A DNA stretch of 64,000 nucleotides. Source: Stomorhina lunata. Lineage: Eukaryota; Arthropoda; Insecta; Diptera; Rhiniidae. The stretch lies in the NCBI GenBank assembly GCA_933228675.1, contig OW121741.1:34973952-35037951 (forward strand). Reading direction: 5' to 3'. The position numbers and the translations under genes were made by a program. Below the pieces are notes generated by a model. That model ran no database searches. It saw only the letters and a list, made by a program, of their open reading frames with translations, and was not told where the DNA came from. Of this stretch, positions 1-12,239 are shown piece after piece (positions within the stretch are counted from its first letter, which is position 1; each line of letters opens with the position of its first letter).

Positions 1-214
1 TATTATATAAGAGCCAAAGACTTATTTTAAGAGACATAATGAAGTTTAAGAGATAATGAATTAATAATAAGAACAGCAGCAATGACAGGCAGCAATTATG
101 TTAATGACGGTGGCGGATAATGGTTAAAGTCGACAGAAGGTTGAAGAGGAGGGATGAAATTTAAGACTAAGGGGATTCAAAAATTTAAGGAAACTTAATA
201 AAAATAATGTCTAC
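1..214. other. AT-rich flank, nothing recognised
   Basis: I see no repeat unit, tRNA-like box or usable reading frame here. It is the single-copy-looking edge before satellite array A. Confidence 0.5.
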
Positions 215-1860
215 ACAAATTTTCCTAAAGAAAAAATTGTTTGGGACAAATTTTTCTATAAAAAAAACTAAGATGGGACAATTTCTTTGGGACCAATTTT
301 TCTATAGAAAAATTAATTTGGAACAAATTTTTCTATAGAAAAATTCTTTTGGGACCAATTTTTCTATGGAAAAATTCATTTGGGACAAATTTTTCTATAG
401 AAAAATTCAATTTGGGACAAATTTTTCTATAGAAAAATTCAATTTGGGACAAATTTTTCTATAGAAAAATTCAATTTGGGACAAACTTTTCTTTAGAAAA
501 ATTCAATTTGGGACTAATTTTTCTATAGAAAAATTCCCTTTGGGACTAATTTTTCTATAGAAAAATTCCCTTTGGGACTAATTTTTCTATAGAAAAATTC
601 CCTTTGGGACTAATTTTTCTATAGAAAAATTCCCTTTGGGACTAATTTTTCTATAGAAAAATTCCCTTTGGGACAAATTTTTCTATAGAAAAATTCCCTT
701 TGGGACAAATTTTTCTATAGAAAAATTCAATTTGTTACAAATTTTTCTATAGAAAAATTCAATTTGTTACAAATTTTTCTATAGAAAAATTCAATTTGTT
801 ACAAATTTTTCTATAGAAAAATTCAATTTGTTACAAATTTTTCTATAGAAAAATTCAATTTGTTACAAATTTTTCTATAGAAAAATTCAATTTGTTACAA
901 ATTTTTCTATAGAAAAATTCAATTTGTTACAAATTTTTCTATAGAAAAATTTAATTTGTTACAAATTTTTCTATAGAAAAATTAAATTTGGGACAAATTT
1001 TTCTATAGAAAAATTAAATTTGGGACAAATTTTTCTATAGAAAAATTAAATTTGGGACAAATTTTTCTACAGAAAAATTAAATTTGGGACAAATTTTTCT
1101 ATAGAAAAATTAAATTTGGGACAAATTTTTCTACAGAAAAATTAAATTTGGGACAAATTTTTCTATAGAAAAATTAAATTTGGGACAAATTTTTCTATAG
1201 AAAAATTCAATTTGGGACAAATTTTTCTACAGAAAAATTAAATTTGGGACAAATTTTTCTATAGAAAAATTAAATTTGGGACAAATTTTTCTATAGAAAA
1301 ATTCAATTTGGGACAAATTTTTCTATAGAAAAATTCAATTTGGGACAAATTTTTCTAAAGAAAAATTCAATTTGGGACAAATTTTTCTATAGAAAAATTC
1401 AATTTGGGACAAATTTTTTTATAGAAAAATTCAATTTGGGACAAATTTTTCTATAGAAAAATTCAATTTGGGACAAATTTTTCTATAGAAAAATTCAATT
1501 TGGGACAAATTTTTCTATAGAAAAATTCAATTTGGGACAAATTTTTCTATAGAAAAATTCAATTTGGGACAAATTTTTCTATAGAAAAATTCAATTTGGG
1601 ACAAATTTTTCTATAGAAAAATTCAATTTGGGACAAATTTTTCTATAGAAAAATTCAATTTGGGACAAATTTTTCTATAGAAAAATTCAATTTGGGACAA
1701 ATTTTTCTATAGAAAAATTCAATTTGGGACAAATTTTTCTAGAGAAAAATTCATTGCGGACAAATTTTTCATTAGAAAAATCCATTCGTGACAAATTTTT
1801 CTATAGGAAAATCCATTTGTGACAAATTTTTCTTTAGCAAAATACATATGAGATAAATTT
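215..1860. repeat. Satellite array A, 32-bp palindromic unit
   Basis: There are about 50 head-to-tail copies of a 32-bp unit; successive GGGAC positions are exactly 32 bp apart over long stretches. Each unit is a GGGAC or GTTAC spacer plus a perfect 22-bp palindrome centred on TTTTTCTATAGAAAAA. Variants occur in contiguous blocks. GGGACTAA with TTCCC fills about 508-705. GTTACAAA with TTCAA fills about 729-961. GGGACAAA with TTAAA fills about 980-1300, with CTACAG centres near 1067, 1131 and 1227. GGGACAAA with TTCAA fills about 1300-1750. The edges (215-300 and 1750-1860) are degenerate. No coding role is visible. Confidence 0.95.
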
Positions 1861-2686
1861 TTTTATAGAAATATCTTTTCGGCACAATTGTCTTTGACTT
1901 TTTTAAAAGGCTTTGATATCTGGCAAAAGAATGCCGAAGAAGGCCTTCCACTCTTTGAATTGAAATTTTTGAAAGGCTTTTTTTTTTAGAAGGGGTTTCT
2001 TTCTTAAAGAAAGATTTGAGTTCAGTTTAAAAAAATTTGAAAGCAGGCCCTAAACTCTTCTTAATTGGAGGTTTTAGACGACCTTCTTTGGCAGACATCT
2101 CAGTTCGATAGAAGGAATTCATGACTTCTATATAAATGATTTTTTTAGAAGGTTTTCTTTCTAAGAAAAATATTTCATTTTTAATAGCATTAATTTCAGT
2201 CCCAGAGAAGAAGCTCTTCTTTCCACTGTTCGAGGATGGAAATTTAATATTTCTTTGTAGCTGCGGTCACTCTGATGTTTTAATAGGAAAATTTCCATTG
2301 ATAAAAATGTAAAATCTGTAGTTACGTATAATTTAAAATGTTCTTTAATAAATTTACCATATCATGTATCGTTTTATTGTATAAAAAAATATTAACTATA
2401 TTTTTAAATATGTAGAAGTTGATGTGACTTAAGCAACACTCGAAAAATTTTGTGAGTTTTTGTTTGTTGAATATTTTTGAAGTTAAATGAAAAGTAATTA
2501 AAAATACTCGTTTGTTAAAGTAAGAATGCTTCTAACTTTTGTCATAAGTTGTATGTAAATAAATTAACTTATTGTTGAGCCTTTGAAGCTAAACGTTTTC
2601 TTGGCCTACTGGCTATTGTGTTGCCATACGACACATTAACTTCTTGTGGTTTCTTTGAAAAGAACAACTTTTACTCAAAAGGAACA
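1861..2686. other. Intergenic, no gene seen
   Basis: This is AT-rich sequence without a convincing reading frame. A weak internal similarity, a TTTTTTAGAAGG stretch followed by a TTTCTTT run, recurs near 1980 and 2145 and may be an old duplication. Confidence 0.4.
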
Positions 2687-3036
2687 CCTATTCGCACTTG
2701 ATCATAGTCTATTTCATTTATTTATTAATGTAATAGACAATTTATTGATAAAAGTAAAAAAATGTTTATGAACACAACTAACTCCTCGATGCGTTTCGAT
2801 GGCTTGTTAGGTCATCCTCTTCAGGAGGAATATCCCTACTTTTAGAGGAATCGAAATACTTGCTTTATTACCTTTTCTAAAAACACAATCGTTACGAATT
2901 ATGTTTGTTTATCAAAGGTAAAAGCTCAGATTATCGACTAAACAAAAGTAAACACAAACATTTTTCAGTTTCATCTTGCTTCACTTCACACATTCTTGCT
3001 ACATAAATTTAATAGACTGGGATCAAGTGCGAATAA
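2687..3036. mobile_element. MITE, about 350 bp, with 23-bp TIRs and TA flanks
   Basis: The ends are inverted copies: the left starts TTCGCACTTGATC and continues to AGTCTATT, and the right is AATAGACT then GATCAAGTGCGAA. Both ends abut TA, which fits Tc1/mariner-type target use. The interior is non-coding and includes a piece around 2810-2865 (CTTCAGGAGGAATATCCCTA). Related pieces lie at 7585-8065 and 16780-16980, so this is a dispersed family. The superfamily is inferred only from the TA flanks. Confidence 0.65.
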
Positions 3037-3289
3037 TTTTTCTTTTTGACAATTTTGTTACTTTTTGATAAATTTTTTACATCATAAAAGATTGCATCGA
3101 AAGGCTTAGTTGCGATTTCCTTGATCGTTTTTAAGTTTTCTAATCTTGATTAACATTAGGTCAGAGATCGGCACAAAGAGATCAGAACTAATAAATCGTA
3201 GGCAGAGTTGCCGTTTTTTATACTTTTTACAAAAACTGATATTTTTTTGAGATTAGAACTACTCATTTAAAAAGTAGATCTAATGTTAA

Positions 3290-4615
3290 AAAAAATTGAT
3301 CTATTCCTTTTTTTATATTTTTATCAAAAATTTTCTATAAAAATTTTTTTTTAACAAAAATTTTTTTTTATCAAAAATTTTCTAGAGAACATTTTTTTTA
3401 TCAAATATTTTCTAGAGAACATTTTTTTTTATCAAAAATTTTCTATAGACAATTTTTTTATCAAAATTTTTTTTTATCAAAAGTTTTTCTATAGAATTTT
3501 TTTTAATAAAAATATAAAAAAAAATTTATCAAAAATTTTTCTATAAAATATTTTTTAGCAAAAATTTTTTATAGAAATTTTTTTTATCCAAACATTTTCT
3601 ATAGAACATTTTTTATCAAAAATTTTCCTATTCCTTTTTTTGTTCTATTCCATTGTTCTATTCCTTTTTTATGTTTTCTCAAAAAATTTATATAGAAATT
3701 TTTTGTTCTTGTCAAAAATTGTCTATAGAATTTTTTTATTTATCAAAAATTTTCTATAGAAACTTTTTTTTATCAAAAATTTTTTATCGAAATTTTTTCT
3801 ATAAAAAATTTTTTTAGAATTTCAGTTTTTCTCCATAATTTACTTTCCAATTTTCAAAATTAATAATTTTTAAATTAAATGAAGCCTGATGAAACCTAAT
3901 TTTCAAATTAATTCTAAAGTTCGAATAATTAATTCCAACATCTTTTTTAGTAAAAAATATTTTAAAAAATTTATCAAAAATTTTTCTATAAAATATTTTT
4001 TAGTAAAAATTTTCTATAGAAATTTTTTTTATTCAAACATTTTCTATACAACATTTTTTATCCAAAATTTTTCTATAGAAAATTTTTATCAAAAATGAGT
4101 TTGAAAAAAGCTGTCAAAAATGTTTCTATAGAAACATTTTATAGAAAAATATCGAAAAATTTTCTATAAAAAATAATTTTATAGAGAAAAATAATCCATT
4201 TGTGACAAATTTTTCTATAGAAAAATCTATTTGGGACAACTTTTTCTATAGAAAAATCTATTTGTGACAAAAATTTTTCTGTATGAATATTTTTTTTATC
4301 GAAAATTTTTCTGTATAAATATTTTTGATCAAAAATTTTTTTATTGAAAAGTTTTCTACAGAATAATATGTTTATTGAAAAATTTTCCGTAGAAAAATAT
4401 TTTTATCGAAAAATTTTCTATAGAAAAGTATTTGTATCAAAAGTTTTCTATAGAAAATTATTTTTGAAGAAAATTTTTTTTGAAAAGTTTTTTATAGAAA
4501 AAAATTAACAAAAATTTTATATAAAAAATAATTTTATAGAGAAAAATAATTTTATCAAAAATTTTACTATTAAAAAATATTTTTATTGAAAATATTTCTA
4601 TATAAAAATATTTTT
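3290..4615. repeat. Degenerate dyad array B (TCTATAGA core)
   Basis: Many irregular copies of an A/T dyad of the form TATCAAAAATTTTCTATAGA are separated by T or A runs. Spacing is loose, about 25-40 bp, and many copies are mutated. The dyad centre is the same CTATAG as in array A, and GTGACAAATTTTTC units near 4200-4270 resemble array A directly. That suggests a common origin or a bridge between the two types. Short open frames here are translations of A/T runs. Confidence 0.85.
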
Positions 4616-4789
4616 TTATATCTGAAGTTGTTTTATGTTTCTGTTTCGAAAAATATTCCCAGTTGAGTTACATTTAAAAACAAATGTTTGAAAAGTGACA
4701 ACAATGTTTGAGATTATATTTCTTTGTTTTCTATTTTGTTTCAATTTAAAGAATTTGGATTTTATTTCTTGTATATTCTGTTTTTGTAT

Positions 4790-4945
4790 TTTCCTTAAAA
4801 AACCGACTTTGCCAACATTCAAATCTCAACTGAATGATATTAATACTCATTTTCACGAGTTTCATTAATGATCGTGATATTTACGAAAATTAGAAAAAGT
4901 CTTCGGCTTCTGGTGGTATGGGCTGCCAACGCCTGCTTATAATTT
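4790..4945 (+). repeat. Dispersed relic with coding-like core, copy 1
   Basis: About 150 bp match the reverse complement of 23335-23515 along most of their length, including AAAGTCTTCGGCT and GGTGGTATGGGCT. Read in one frame, both copies give a similar string: FIN-RD, then KSSA, then GGMG. This copy has a stop just before KSS. It could be a dispersed exon-like fragment or a non-coding transposon part. I do not recognise the family. Confidence 0.5.
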
Positions 4946-5690
4946 ACTAAAATTTATTGCAACAATATTTCGAGTGTATGCACACAAAAAACATACAATG
5001 AAAAACTGAATATAAGGAAAAAAGAGCTGATTAAACAGTTTTTAATTGGAAAATTTTGCAAGTAAAATTTATATTAAACTTTTATTGTAATTTTATTATA
5101 GTTTTCAGTAAAAATTGGCAAAATAAAAAAAATATACACAACATCTTCAATGCAAATATTGTGAAATACGAAAAGAAAAATATGAAAACAAGTGAAGTAA
5201 AATATCCAGAATTTCAATATGGTAATATTAAATTCTTTTTAAAAGGACTTTAAAAGAGATATATAATTTAACTCTACGTTCTTTGCTATTTAAGAAGAAT
5301 TTTTAATTTCTTCCATTTTTTCTTTAACATTTAACATTTTATTGCCTTATTCCTCCCAGAGCAAATAAAGAAGATTTATAGATATTTTTGTTCGTCTTTA
5401 GCCACATAATAAATATCCTTAGAGTATATTTTGTATATTTAATTTAATTAACACCATATTTACCTTAGGAAACACCCACAAAATAGAAACAAACTCTTGT
5501 AGCTAACTTGTAGCTTTTAGTCAGGATATTTAGGGCGAAAAATAGACAAACATCTTTTGGTTAAAAGCATTTCGAGGCTGTTTGGCCCAAAAAGATATGA
5601 AAAAATCTCATTAAGTATATACTAAACTTTTTAATGAAACGGCGGAGGAAAGGTGAAATGAAGAAGAATACTCACTCAAATATGAAGGAT
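4946..5690. other. Intergenic, no gene seen
   Basis: This is AT-rich DNA between the relic and the 335-bp tandem repeats. The longest frame, near 5056-5253, is lysine- and asparagine-rich with no recognisable motif and is probably chance. Confidence 0.4.
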
Positions 5691-7060
5691 ATTAAGGATA
5701 ACCGACTTAGTTGATAAAAGGCTGTTAAGTGGGAGTTTCTGCCAATGACTTTAGCTAAATAACGATATTCAGTAAATGCTGGGGCCAAATTGTCGCATTC
5801 GAAATAAAATATAATGAAGAAACATTTGTGTAGCATACTTTTAGGTGCAAATGATTTTTTTTTATTACCTCTGCAGTTTCTAAGCTAGATGGATTTTGAC
5901 GAAATTTGGAACATCAGTAGAAGGGTAGTTAGGCTTTTAAGACACATCATCAAGGTTTAAAGACACATCTATTTGTAGCACAGTGGGCTCTACAGTGGGG
6001 CAAAGTTGCCCACCTCGGGCAACCTTTGGGTGCGTATAACTATCGAAATATCCGAAAGCCAATGGCTTTAGCTAAATAAGGGTATTCAGTAAATACAGGG
6101 TACAAATCGTCGCATTCGAAATAAAATATATTGTAGAAAATTTTGTGTAGCATACTTCTAGGTGCAAGTGAGTTTTTTTTTTTTGGTATTACCTCTACAG
6201 TTTCTAAAATAGATGGATTTTGATGAAATTTGGAACATCAGTACAAGAGGAGTTAGGCTTTTAAATTAACGTTTAAAGACGCATCTATTTATAGCACACT
6301 GGGCTCTACAGTAGAGCAAAGTTGCCCACTTCGGGCGTGTAAAACCTTTGGGTGCGTATAACTTTCGACATTTTGGAACAATCCGAAATATCCGAAAGCC
6401 AATGGCTTTAGCTAAATAAGGGTATTCAGTAAATACAGGGTCCAAATCGTCGCATTCGAAATAAAATATATTGCAGAAACATTTGCGTAGCATACTTTTA
6501 GGTGCAAATGAGTTTTTTTTTTTGGTATTATCTCCGCAGTTTTTAAACTAAATAGATGGATTTTGATGAAATTTGGAACATAAATAGAAGAGGAGTTAGG
6601 CTTTTAGATCAACGTTTAAAGACACATCTATTTATAGCACAGTGGGCTCTACAGTAGAGCAAAGTTGGCCAAATCGAGTATGTAAAACCTTTGGGTGCGT
6701 ATAACTTTCGCCATTTTGGAACAATCCGAAAGCCAATGACTTTAGCTTAATAATGGTATTCAGTAAATACAGGGGCCAAATTGTCGCATTCGAAGTAAAA
6801 TATATTGCAGAAACATTTGTGTAGCATACTTTTAGGTGAAAATGAGTTTTTTTTTTTTTTTTGGTACTACCCCTGCAATTTCTAAACTAGATAGATTTCG
6901 ACGAAATTTGGAACATCAGTAGAAGAGGAGTTAGGCTTTAAGATTTACGTTTAAGGACGCATATATCCATAGCACAATGGGCTCTACAGTAGAACAAATT
7001 TGCCCACCTCGGGTAAGTATAATCTTTGGCTGCGTATTACTTTTGCCAATTTGGTCCGAT
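5690..7060. repeat. Tandem repeat, about 335 bp, four copies
   Basis: The landmark GTCGCATTCGAA recurs at about 5792, 6109, 6449 and 6783, spacings of 317, 340 and 334 bp. Each unit also holds AGCATACTTTTAGGTG, a T run of variable length, AAATTTGGAACAT and GCACAGTGGGCTCTACAG. The copies differ by scattered substitutions and small indels, so the array is not freshly homogenised. A 75-codon frame across 6266-6493 lies wholly inside the repeat. Confidence 0.9.
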
Positions 7061-7580
7061 CCAAAAGATTTTTACATTTTCGAAAACTTTTTAAAAAAGT
7101 TAAGAAAAAACATGTTCATTGTACCACATTTTCTTTTATAGTTTAAGAGATATTTGACTCCAAACATTTTTTTTGCGTTTTTTGTATAACCTCTGGCTTT
7201 TTTGGCTTATAAATCTATTTTGGTAAGACGGAAATTTAAAAAAAAAATACTGTAAGATTGCTAAAAAATTTCTAAATGAATTAGAAGAAAAAAATTTAAA
7301 TTATGTAAAACTTATAAAACAGAAAAATTCTTCAAAGTTTAAAGTTTATGTACCGAAAAATCCTAAAAAAGTGTCTCCATTTTCTTCTATATTTTGAAAA
7401 AACTTTTTTAAAAGTCCTAATTTTTTTAACATTTTCTTACAGATAAGGCTTCAGGGATGCGTATAACTATATTTTGAAATATTTTGGATACCCTACAACC
7501 AGCGGTGATGGAAAATCAGAAAAAAACTTGAGTTTTTTATGTCTGTAAAATTTGATTATGGGTTCAAAATTGTTCTTAAT
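7061..7580. other. Intergenic, no gene seen
   Basis: This is A/T-run-rich sequence. A short phrase like the tandem unit (GCGTATAACT) recurs near 7457, suggesting a decayed further copy of the 335-bp repeat. No frame or RNA gene is visible. Confidence 0.35.
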
Positions 7581-7584
7581 TAAA

Positions 7585-8065
7585 TTATTTCGATCTGTCT
7601 GAAAGTAGGGATACTCCTTTTGAATATGTGGTCTTACAAACATTTGTTGGCTTTTATCAATAGATTGTCTATTACATTGATAAATAAATATAAAAGACTG
7701 GGATCAAGTGCGAATAATTTTTCTTTTTGAATAATATTTACATCCCAGCAATTTTGTTATTTTTTAATACTTAAATTATATTAAGAATAATGTTCTTAAG
7801 GCCTGTTCAAAAACCTAATAGAGCCCGGCCATAAATGGGATGACAAAAATTGTTTGCGGAGAAACCAAAATTCCTCGACGCGTTAGGCCATCTCTTCAGG
7901 AGGATTATCCCCAATTTAGACAGATCGAAAACCTCGCATTAATACTTATTTACAAACAAAACTTTTTAGAATTATGTTCATAAACCACAAGTAAAAGCGT
8001 AGATCATCTACTGATCAAAAACACAAACAATTTTCAGTTTTCATCTTCCTTCACTTCCTTTCTGA
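7585..8065. mobile_element. Rearranged relatives of the 2687 MITE
   Basis: The right end of the 2687 MITE (GACTGGGATCAAGTGCGAAT) is present near 7695-7716, preceded by a match to its left half around ATTGTCTATTACATTGATAA. Its middle (CTTCAGGAGGATTATCC) and the following CACAAACAATTTTCAGTTT stretch are present at 7890-8045. A short inverted pair, GATCTGTCTG near 7592 and CAGATCGA near 7921, brackets part of it. It looks like two copies rearranged by nested insertion or deletion. Confidence 0.55.
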
Positions 8066-8074
8066 ATTTCTAAT

Positions 8075-8560
8075 ATATAAGTCTATACTGTTTTCAAAAT
8101 GGTTTTAATACCTTGTATAGCTTTCGAGATTTTTGCTAAAAATTTCCAAAATTACACACGGCTCGTTTTTCTAAAGCAAACTCAAATTTTCGAAAAGCAT
8201 ACTCTTCTGTATTCAAAAATGTTAATTAAAACTTCAGAACACGTTTTGAAATTTATATTTCTGAATTTTTTATATATTGATCTATACTGTGTCCAAAAAT
8301 GGTCTTAATCCCTCGTTTAGTTTTAGAGATTTTTGGAAAAAATTAAAAAGTTATGTTAAAAAATTACCTAAATTTATTACAAAAAGTTTACTTTTCTTTT
8401 TTTTTAAATGTTGATTAAAATTTCAGAGAATTTATATTTCTGAATTTCCTATATATTGATCTATACCGTAACCAAAAATAGTCTTAATACCTTGGTTGGT
8501 TTTAGAGATTTTTGGAAAAAAATTAAAAGTAATTTAAAAAAAAATTTATAAATTTAATGT
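8075..8560. repeat. Tandem repeat, about 180-197 bp, three copies
   Basis: The phrase TCTATACTGT or TCTATACCGT, then CAAAAATGGTCTTAAT and AGAGATTTTTGG, recurs at about 8084, 8282 and 8460. Units are diverged by perhaps 15-25 percent. No coding content is seen. Confidence 0.8.
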
Positions 8561-8777
8561 TGTTGCACTTTATTGACAAAAGTCTGTATTTAATTTCTAA
8601 ATTGTAAAAAAATTCTAACATCACTTTAAAGTATATAAAATTCCCTTTCCATCGATGTATATAAATCTACCTTGTCCTTTTTTTGTAAGAAGACATTGCA
8701 AAGACTCATTGATAGATAAATTACCCCTTTCGTTTGTTTTTCTTTATTGAAAAGTATAAAAAATATACCCCTTTGTT

Positions 8778-9007
8778 CATAAACAAAAAATAGAGTTATA
8801 AGTGGCTTATAAATCAAATTTTCCAAACAAATTCTTACAATAAATCATTCATAATTAAAAAACAGATCTATATATAAGGGGTTTTTACCAAAAAATTCTA
8901 CCCCCTTATTCATAGACGATTTTTAAAATTATCAAAGGTTTATTTTAGAAAATTAGTTTTAAAAAATTTGATTTATAAGCCTGTCCTAACTTAATTTTTC
9001 GTTTATG
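8778..9007. repeat. Small inverted repeat, about 45-bp arms
   Basis: The left arm begins CATAAACAAAAAAT and ends GGCTTATAAATCAAATTTT (8778-8823). The right arm is its reverse complement with a few mismatches (8963-9007). The 140-bp loop carries a further similar segment with a CCCCCTTATTCATAGACG phrase. It is probably a decayed foldback element. Confidence 0.6.
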
Positions 9008-9094
9008 AATTAGAGTACATGACATAATTTCGCTAAACTTCATTGAAGTACAAATAAATTTGTGGATGTAAGTAGTCAAAATATCTATTTTCCG

Positions 9095-9480
9095 AGGGCT
9101 GTCCTATGAAAGGAGGAAATAGCGGTCCGATTTTGTAAAGTTTAAAATGTCTGTCCCAAATTTCAGAATATTCTTCAAAATTTAGACTTAAACTTTGATC
9201 GATATACTTAGAAATGCTTCTCAGATAATTTTAAAAGAAAAATATTTGGGCTTTTCAAGATATATGTAGCAGGAGCGATAACTCTTAAACTATATGAAAG
9301 TTGGAAAAAGCGGTTCGATTTTGAAAAGTTTAAAATGTCCGTCCCAAATTTCAGAATAATCTTTAGAATTAAGACCCAAACTTTGATGGATATACTTCAA
9401 GATGCTTCTCAGATATTTTAAAACGAAAAATTAAGGCTTTTCCAGATATAGCAGGAGCTTTAACTCTTAAACTGTAAATA
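9095..9480. repeat. Tandem duplication, 188 bp, two copies
   Basis: AGCGGTCCG near 9121 and AGCGGTTCG near 9309 start matching units that share AAGTTTAAAATGTC, GTCCCAAATTTCAGAAT and TGCTTCTCAGAT. Divergence is moderate. The layout resembles the other units of about 190 bp in the window, although the sequences differ. Confidence 0.85.
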
Positions 9481-10030
9481 TAGATTTAACTCGTCATGGA
9501 TATACAAAATAGGCTGTTAGCTTTTAAGAAATTTATATACAAAATAGGCTGCTAACTTTTACCAAATGAAAGCTTGAAGGTTTTCCTACTTAAACCTAGG
9601 TAATATTGATAACCCTTACATCGATCAGTTTTCGAGATAAGAGCTTTTTTGTGAACTTATTGAAAATGTTTTTTTTTTTTAATAGTACCATAATGGGTTA
9701 ATGTTAAGGGAAGTGCTGTAACATATCAAAAAGACCTTTTTGTATTTTGTACTTATATAAATTGTACTTTCTGACAATCGGTATATAAATGACTAAGATA
9801 TACATATAGTTTTATATTTTCGAGCTCTAAAGATCTGTAAGTTCCAAACAAAAAGCTTTTGGCCCATAAAACGGCTTTTAAATGAAATGAAGCTTATGTA
9901 AAACAAAATACTAGAAACTGAACAATGAATGGCAAGTCTTTTCATAACTAGGGTCAAACTTGGGTCGATGTGACTTCAAAAATGTTGCTAGGATAAATCT
10001 TCCTTTCATGAAACTTTGCCCTGAATGCTA
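9481..10030. other. Intergenic, no gene seen
   Basis: There is a short direct repeat (AAATAGGCTG at about 9508 and 9542) and otherwise no structure. No supported reading frame is visible. Confidence 0.35.
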
Positions 10031-10034
10031 TTCT

Positions 10035-10595
10035 TTTCACTTTTCGAGTATGTAATCATTTTAAAAAGATATACCCGCTTTACAGACAATATGTATCCGT
10101 CGTGACATGATAGCATCTGATGGTAACGACACTAGAAGATTACCATAACGGGTAAGTGTCGGGGGAAGTTTGGTAACATTTTTGAAATATATTTTTCGGC
10201 ACTTTTTTATAGAAGGTTTAGAGCTCGAGTCGGGCTTAGGTTAATGTCATAAAGTATTTTTTTAAACTTATGATTTTTAAATTAAAGTAATAATTAGTAG
10301 GAATACTGAAAAAACTATGTCACACATGGCAGTGTGGAATGCTGCATTTTCTGTCCCGCTATAGACTTCGCCGGCACACCGTGTCATTCACAGTTGAATG
10401 CCAGTAGTTCATCTATTTAACGAAACATTTAAGCGAAATTGAAAACGAGCATTATGTTGAAACTAAAAACTCATTTCTTTTTTACACATGACCAAATGTT
10501 GGATTCATTTTTCTAGTATATAATCATTTCAAAAAGATACACCCACTTTTCCAGACAAAATGTAGCCCTCGCGAAATGATAGCGTCTGAGTCGCT
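10035..10595. repeat. Direct repeat of about 85 bp, spaced 475 bp
   Basis: 10035-10125 and 10508-10592 match: TAATCATTTTAAAAAGATA then AGACAATATGTA and ATGATAGC in the first, and the same landmarks with substitutions in the second. The 375 bp between them contain a GC-richer patch (10340-10400) with no recognised feature. The short frame at 10529-10801 overlaps the second copy. Confidence 0.65.
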
Positions 10596-10857
10596 TTTGC
10601 AAAAGCAGAGGAAACAAGGGTTAAACATTTTCTGTTGGGTTCTAAATGTGGGTTCATATTTCTTTGAGTCTGAATTTTAGATTTCTCGGTTAATATAGAA
10701 ATTAACTGTTTTTGATTTCTCCCACCCCGAGAACCTAAAAAGCTTTTTATTTCACAATTTGAGAGCCAATACATTTTGATGTCGTTAAATTGAACATACA
10801 AATGATCAATTTAAACAAAGTCGTTGTTACACAATAGACTCCGGATGGTGTCAGTTT

Positions 10858-11300
10858 GTTCACGAATTAGATCGCACTCTGATACACTAAAAGCGACATA
10901 GGAAACGACCTAGCTTGTGTTATATATACGTCAAAGTTTAAGAGTTATACGCAAAAAACCGATTTTAACAAAGTTCATCAACTTATTGACCCATAGCTCA
11001 GCCAGTTTTCATCCGATTTTATTTGTTTTAACAGCAAATAAAAGAAATTGCGCTATAGAATAGCGTATCATTTTTAATTTTTAAAATTTGGAATACAAAA
11101 GTATTTTTTTTTTGGTTAAAAATATCTAAAAAAAACAATATTTGTAAATTTTGTTTGACTTTAGTAGCTTTTTATTGCTTATTCTTATATGAAAGCTCGT
11201 AAAGGTTTATATCAATATAACAAGAAAATTTAGTTCCTAATAAATTGTGGTTTTAATTTTTTTAATCAGACGAAAAATCTAAAAGTTATTAAGCTTTTAG
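10858..11300. repeat. Left arm of inverted flank around the 395-bp array
   Basis: The arm runs from the CACTCTGATACACTAAAA region through AGTTATACGCAAAAAACCG, TATTGCTTATTCTTATATGA and GTGGTTTTAATTTTTTTAAT. The reverse complement of 13985-14300 has the same landmarks in the same order, but lacks about 170 bp of the left arm interior (roughly 11000-11170). Confidence 0.7.
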
Positions 11301-12235
11301 TACTACGACCTATCCGAAAACAGTTTTTTTGAGAATATCTCAAAATTTTGCACTTATTTTGAAATCTTTGAAAATGGGTTTGAATGTCCTTACCTAGGTA
11401 TATAAACTCTACTAGGTCGCTTTCCAAGCGGCCATTTTTGACGACGTGTTATTAGTGTTTGATTCGTTTAATAAGAATCTTTATGTGTGTATCTCTATCT
11501 TAAAACAGAGATTGTCCGCTATAAAATTCTTCCACTCAAAAAACCATGAAGCTATTTAAAACCCCTCAATTTGAAGCTATTAATTAAAATCTGTCACTAC
11601 CACACAAGAATGCAGTCCTTTATATAACTGCAACACCGTTTCATGCTGATGTGCCAAATTATAATTAAAAAAAAACGACTATATATGGTTATTTTTTTTG
11701 GTATGTGACATATTTGAACTCATTATGGTTTTGCAATGTTTGTCAGTGGCAACAAACATAACTACAGAGCAATCAATAACCAAAGTTAAGAGCTGGTCAA
11801 GTGAAGCAGCTGAATACAAAAAAGGCAAATGCAACGCATAACAACGAAAAAAAGATATAACGACATAAATTAATTACGAAATATTAAGTATTGGCGAATG
11901 CGTATCAGCGAAAACATTAATTGTAGGTCCTAGAAGTTGCAGCATTTAATGGATACCAGCAGTTTCGAATGGCAGCTACTTTAACAAGGCTTTATCAAAG
12001 GCTGGGTGTTTTATTGTACAATTTTCCTAAAAGTTATTATTTGCTATATTTGTAACTGCTGGGGCCACAATTGTATGGCAAATAGTCAGAGTGTACGTTT
12101 AAATGTGAAAAACACATACGATTAAATATGAATGTGTTAGTGTAAATACAAAATGATGTTGTTCTTGTTGGATGTTAAATCAAACTAGTTAAATATAGCC
12201 TATATATGCCATATTAGGGTGAGACTTACTTTGGA
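11301..12235. other. Intergenic, no gene seen
   Basis: This sequence lies between the left inverted flank and the tandem array. I see neither a gene nor a repeat unit. It is somewhat less A/T-run-rich around 11740-11990. Confidence 0.35.
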
Positions 12236-12239
12236 AAAT

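Noticed and set aside
215..1860. CRISPR-like array
   Set aside because: The repeats are regularly spaced and palindromic, but the spacers are as repetitive as the repeats, there are no cas genes, and the context is a eukaryotic satellite.
6266..6493. 75-codon frame with several cysteines
   Set aside because: It lies across the 335-bp tandem repeat and is not kept open in the sister units.
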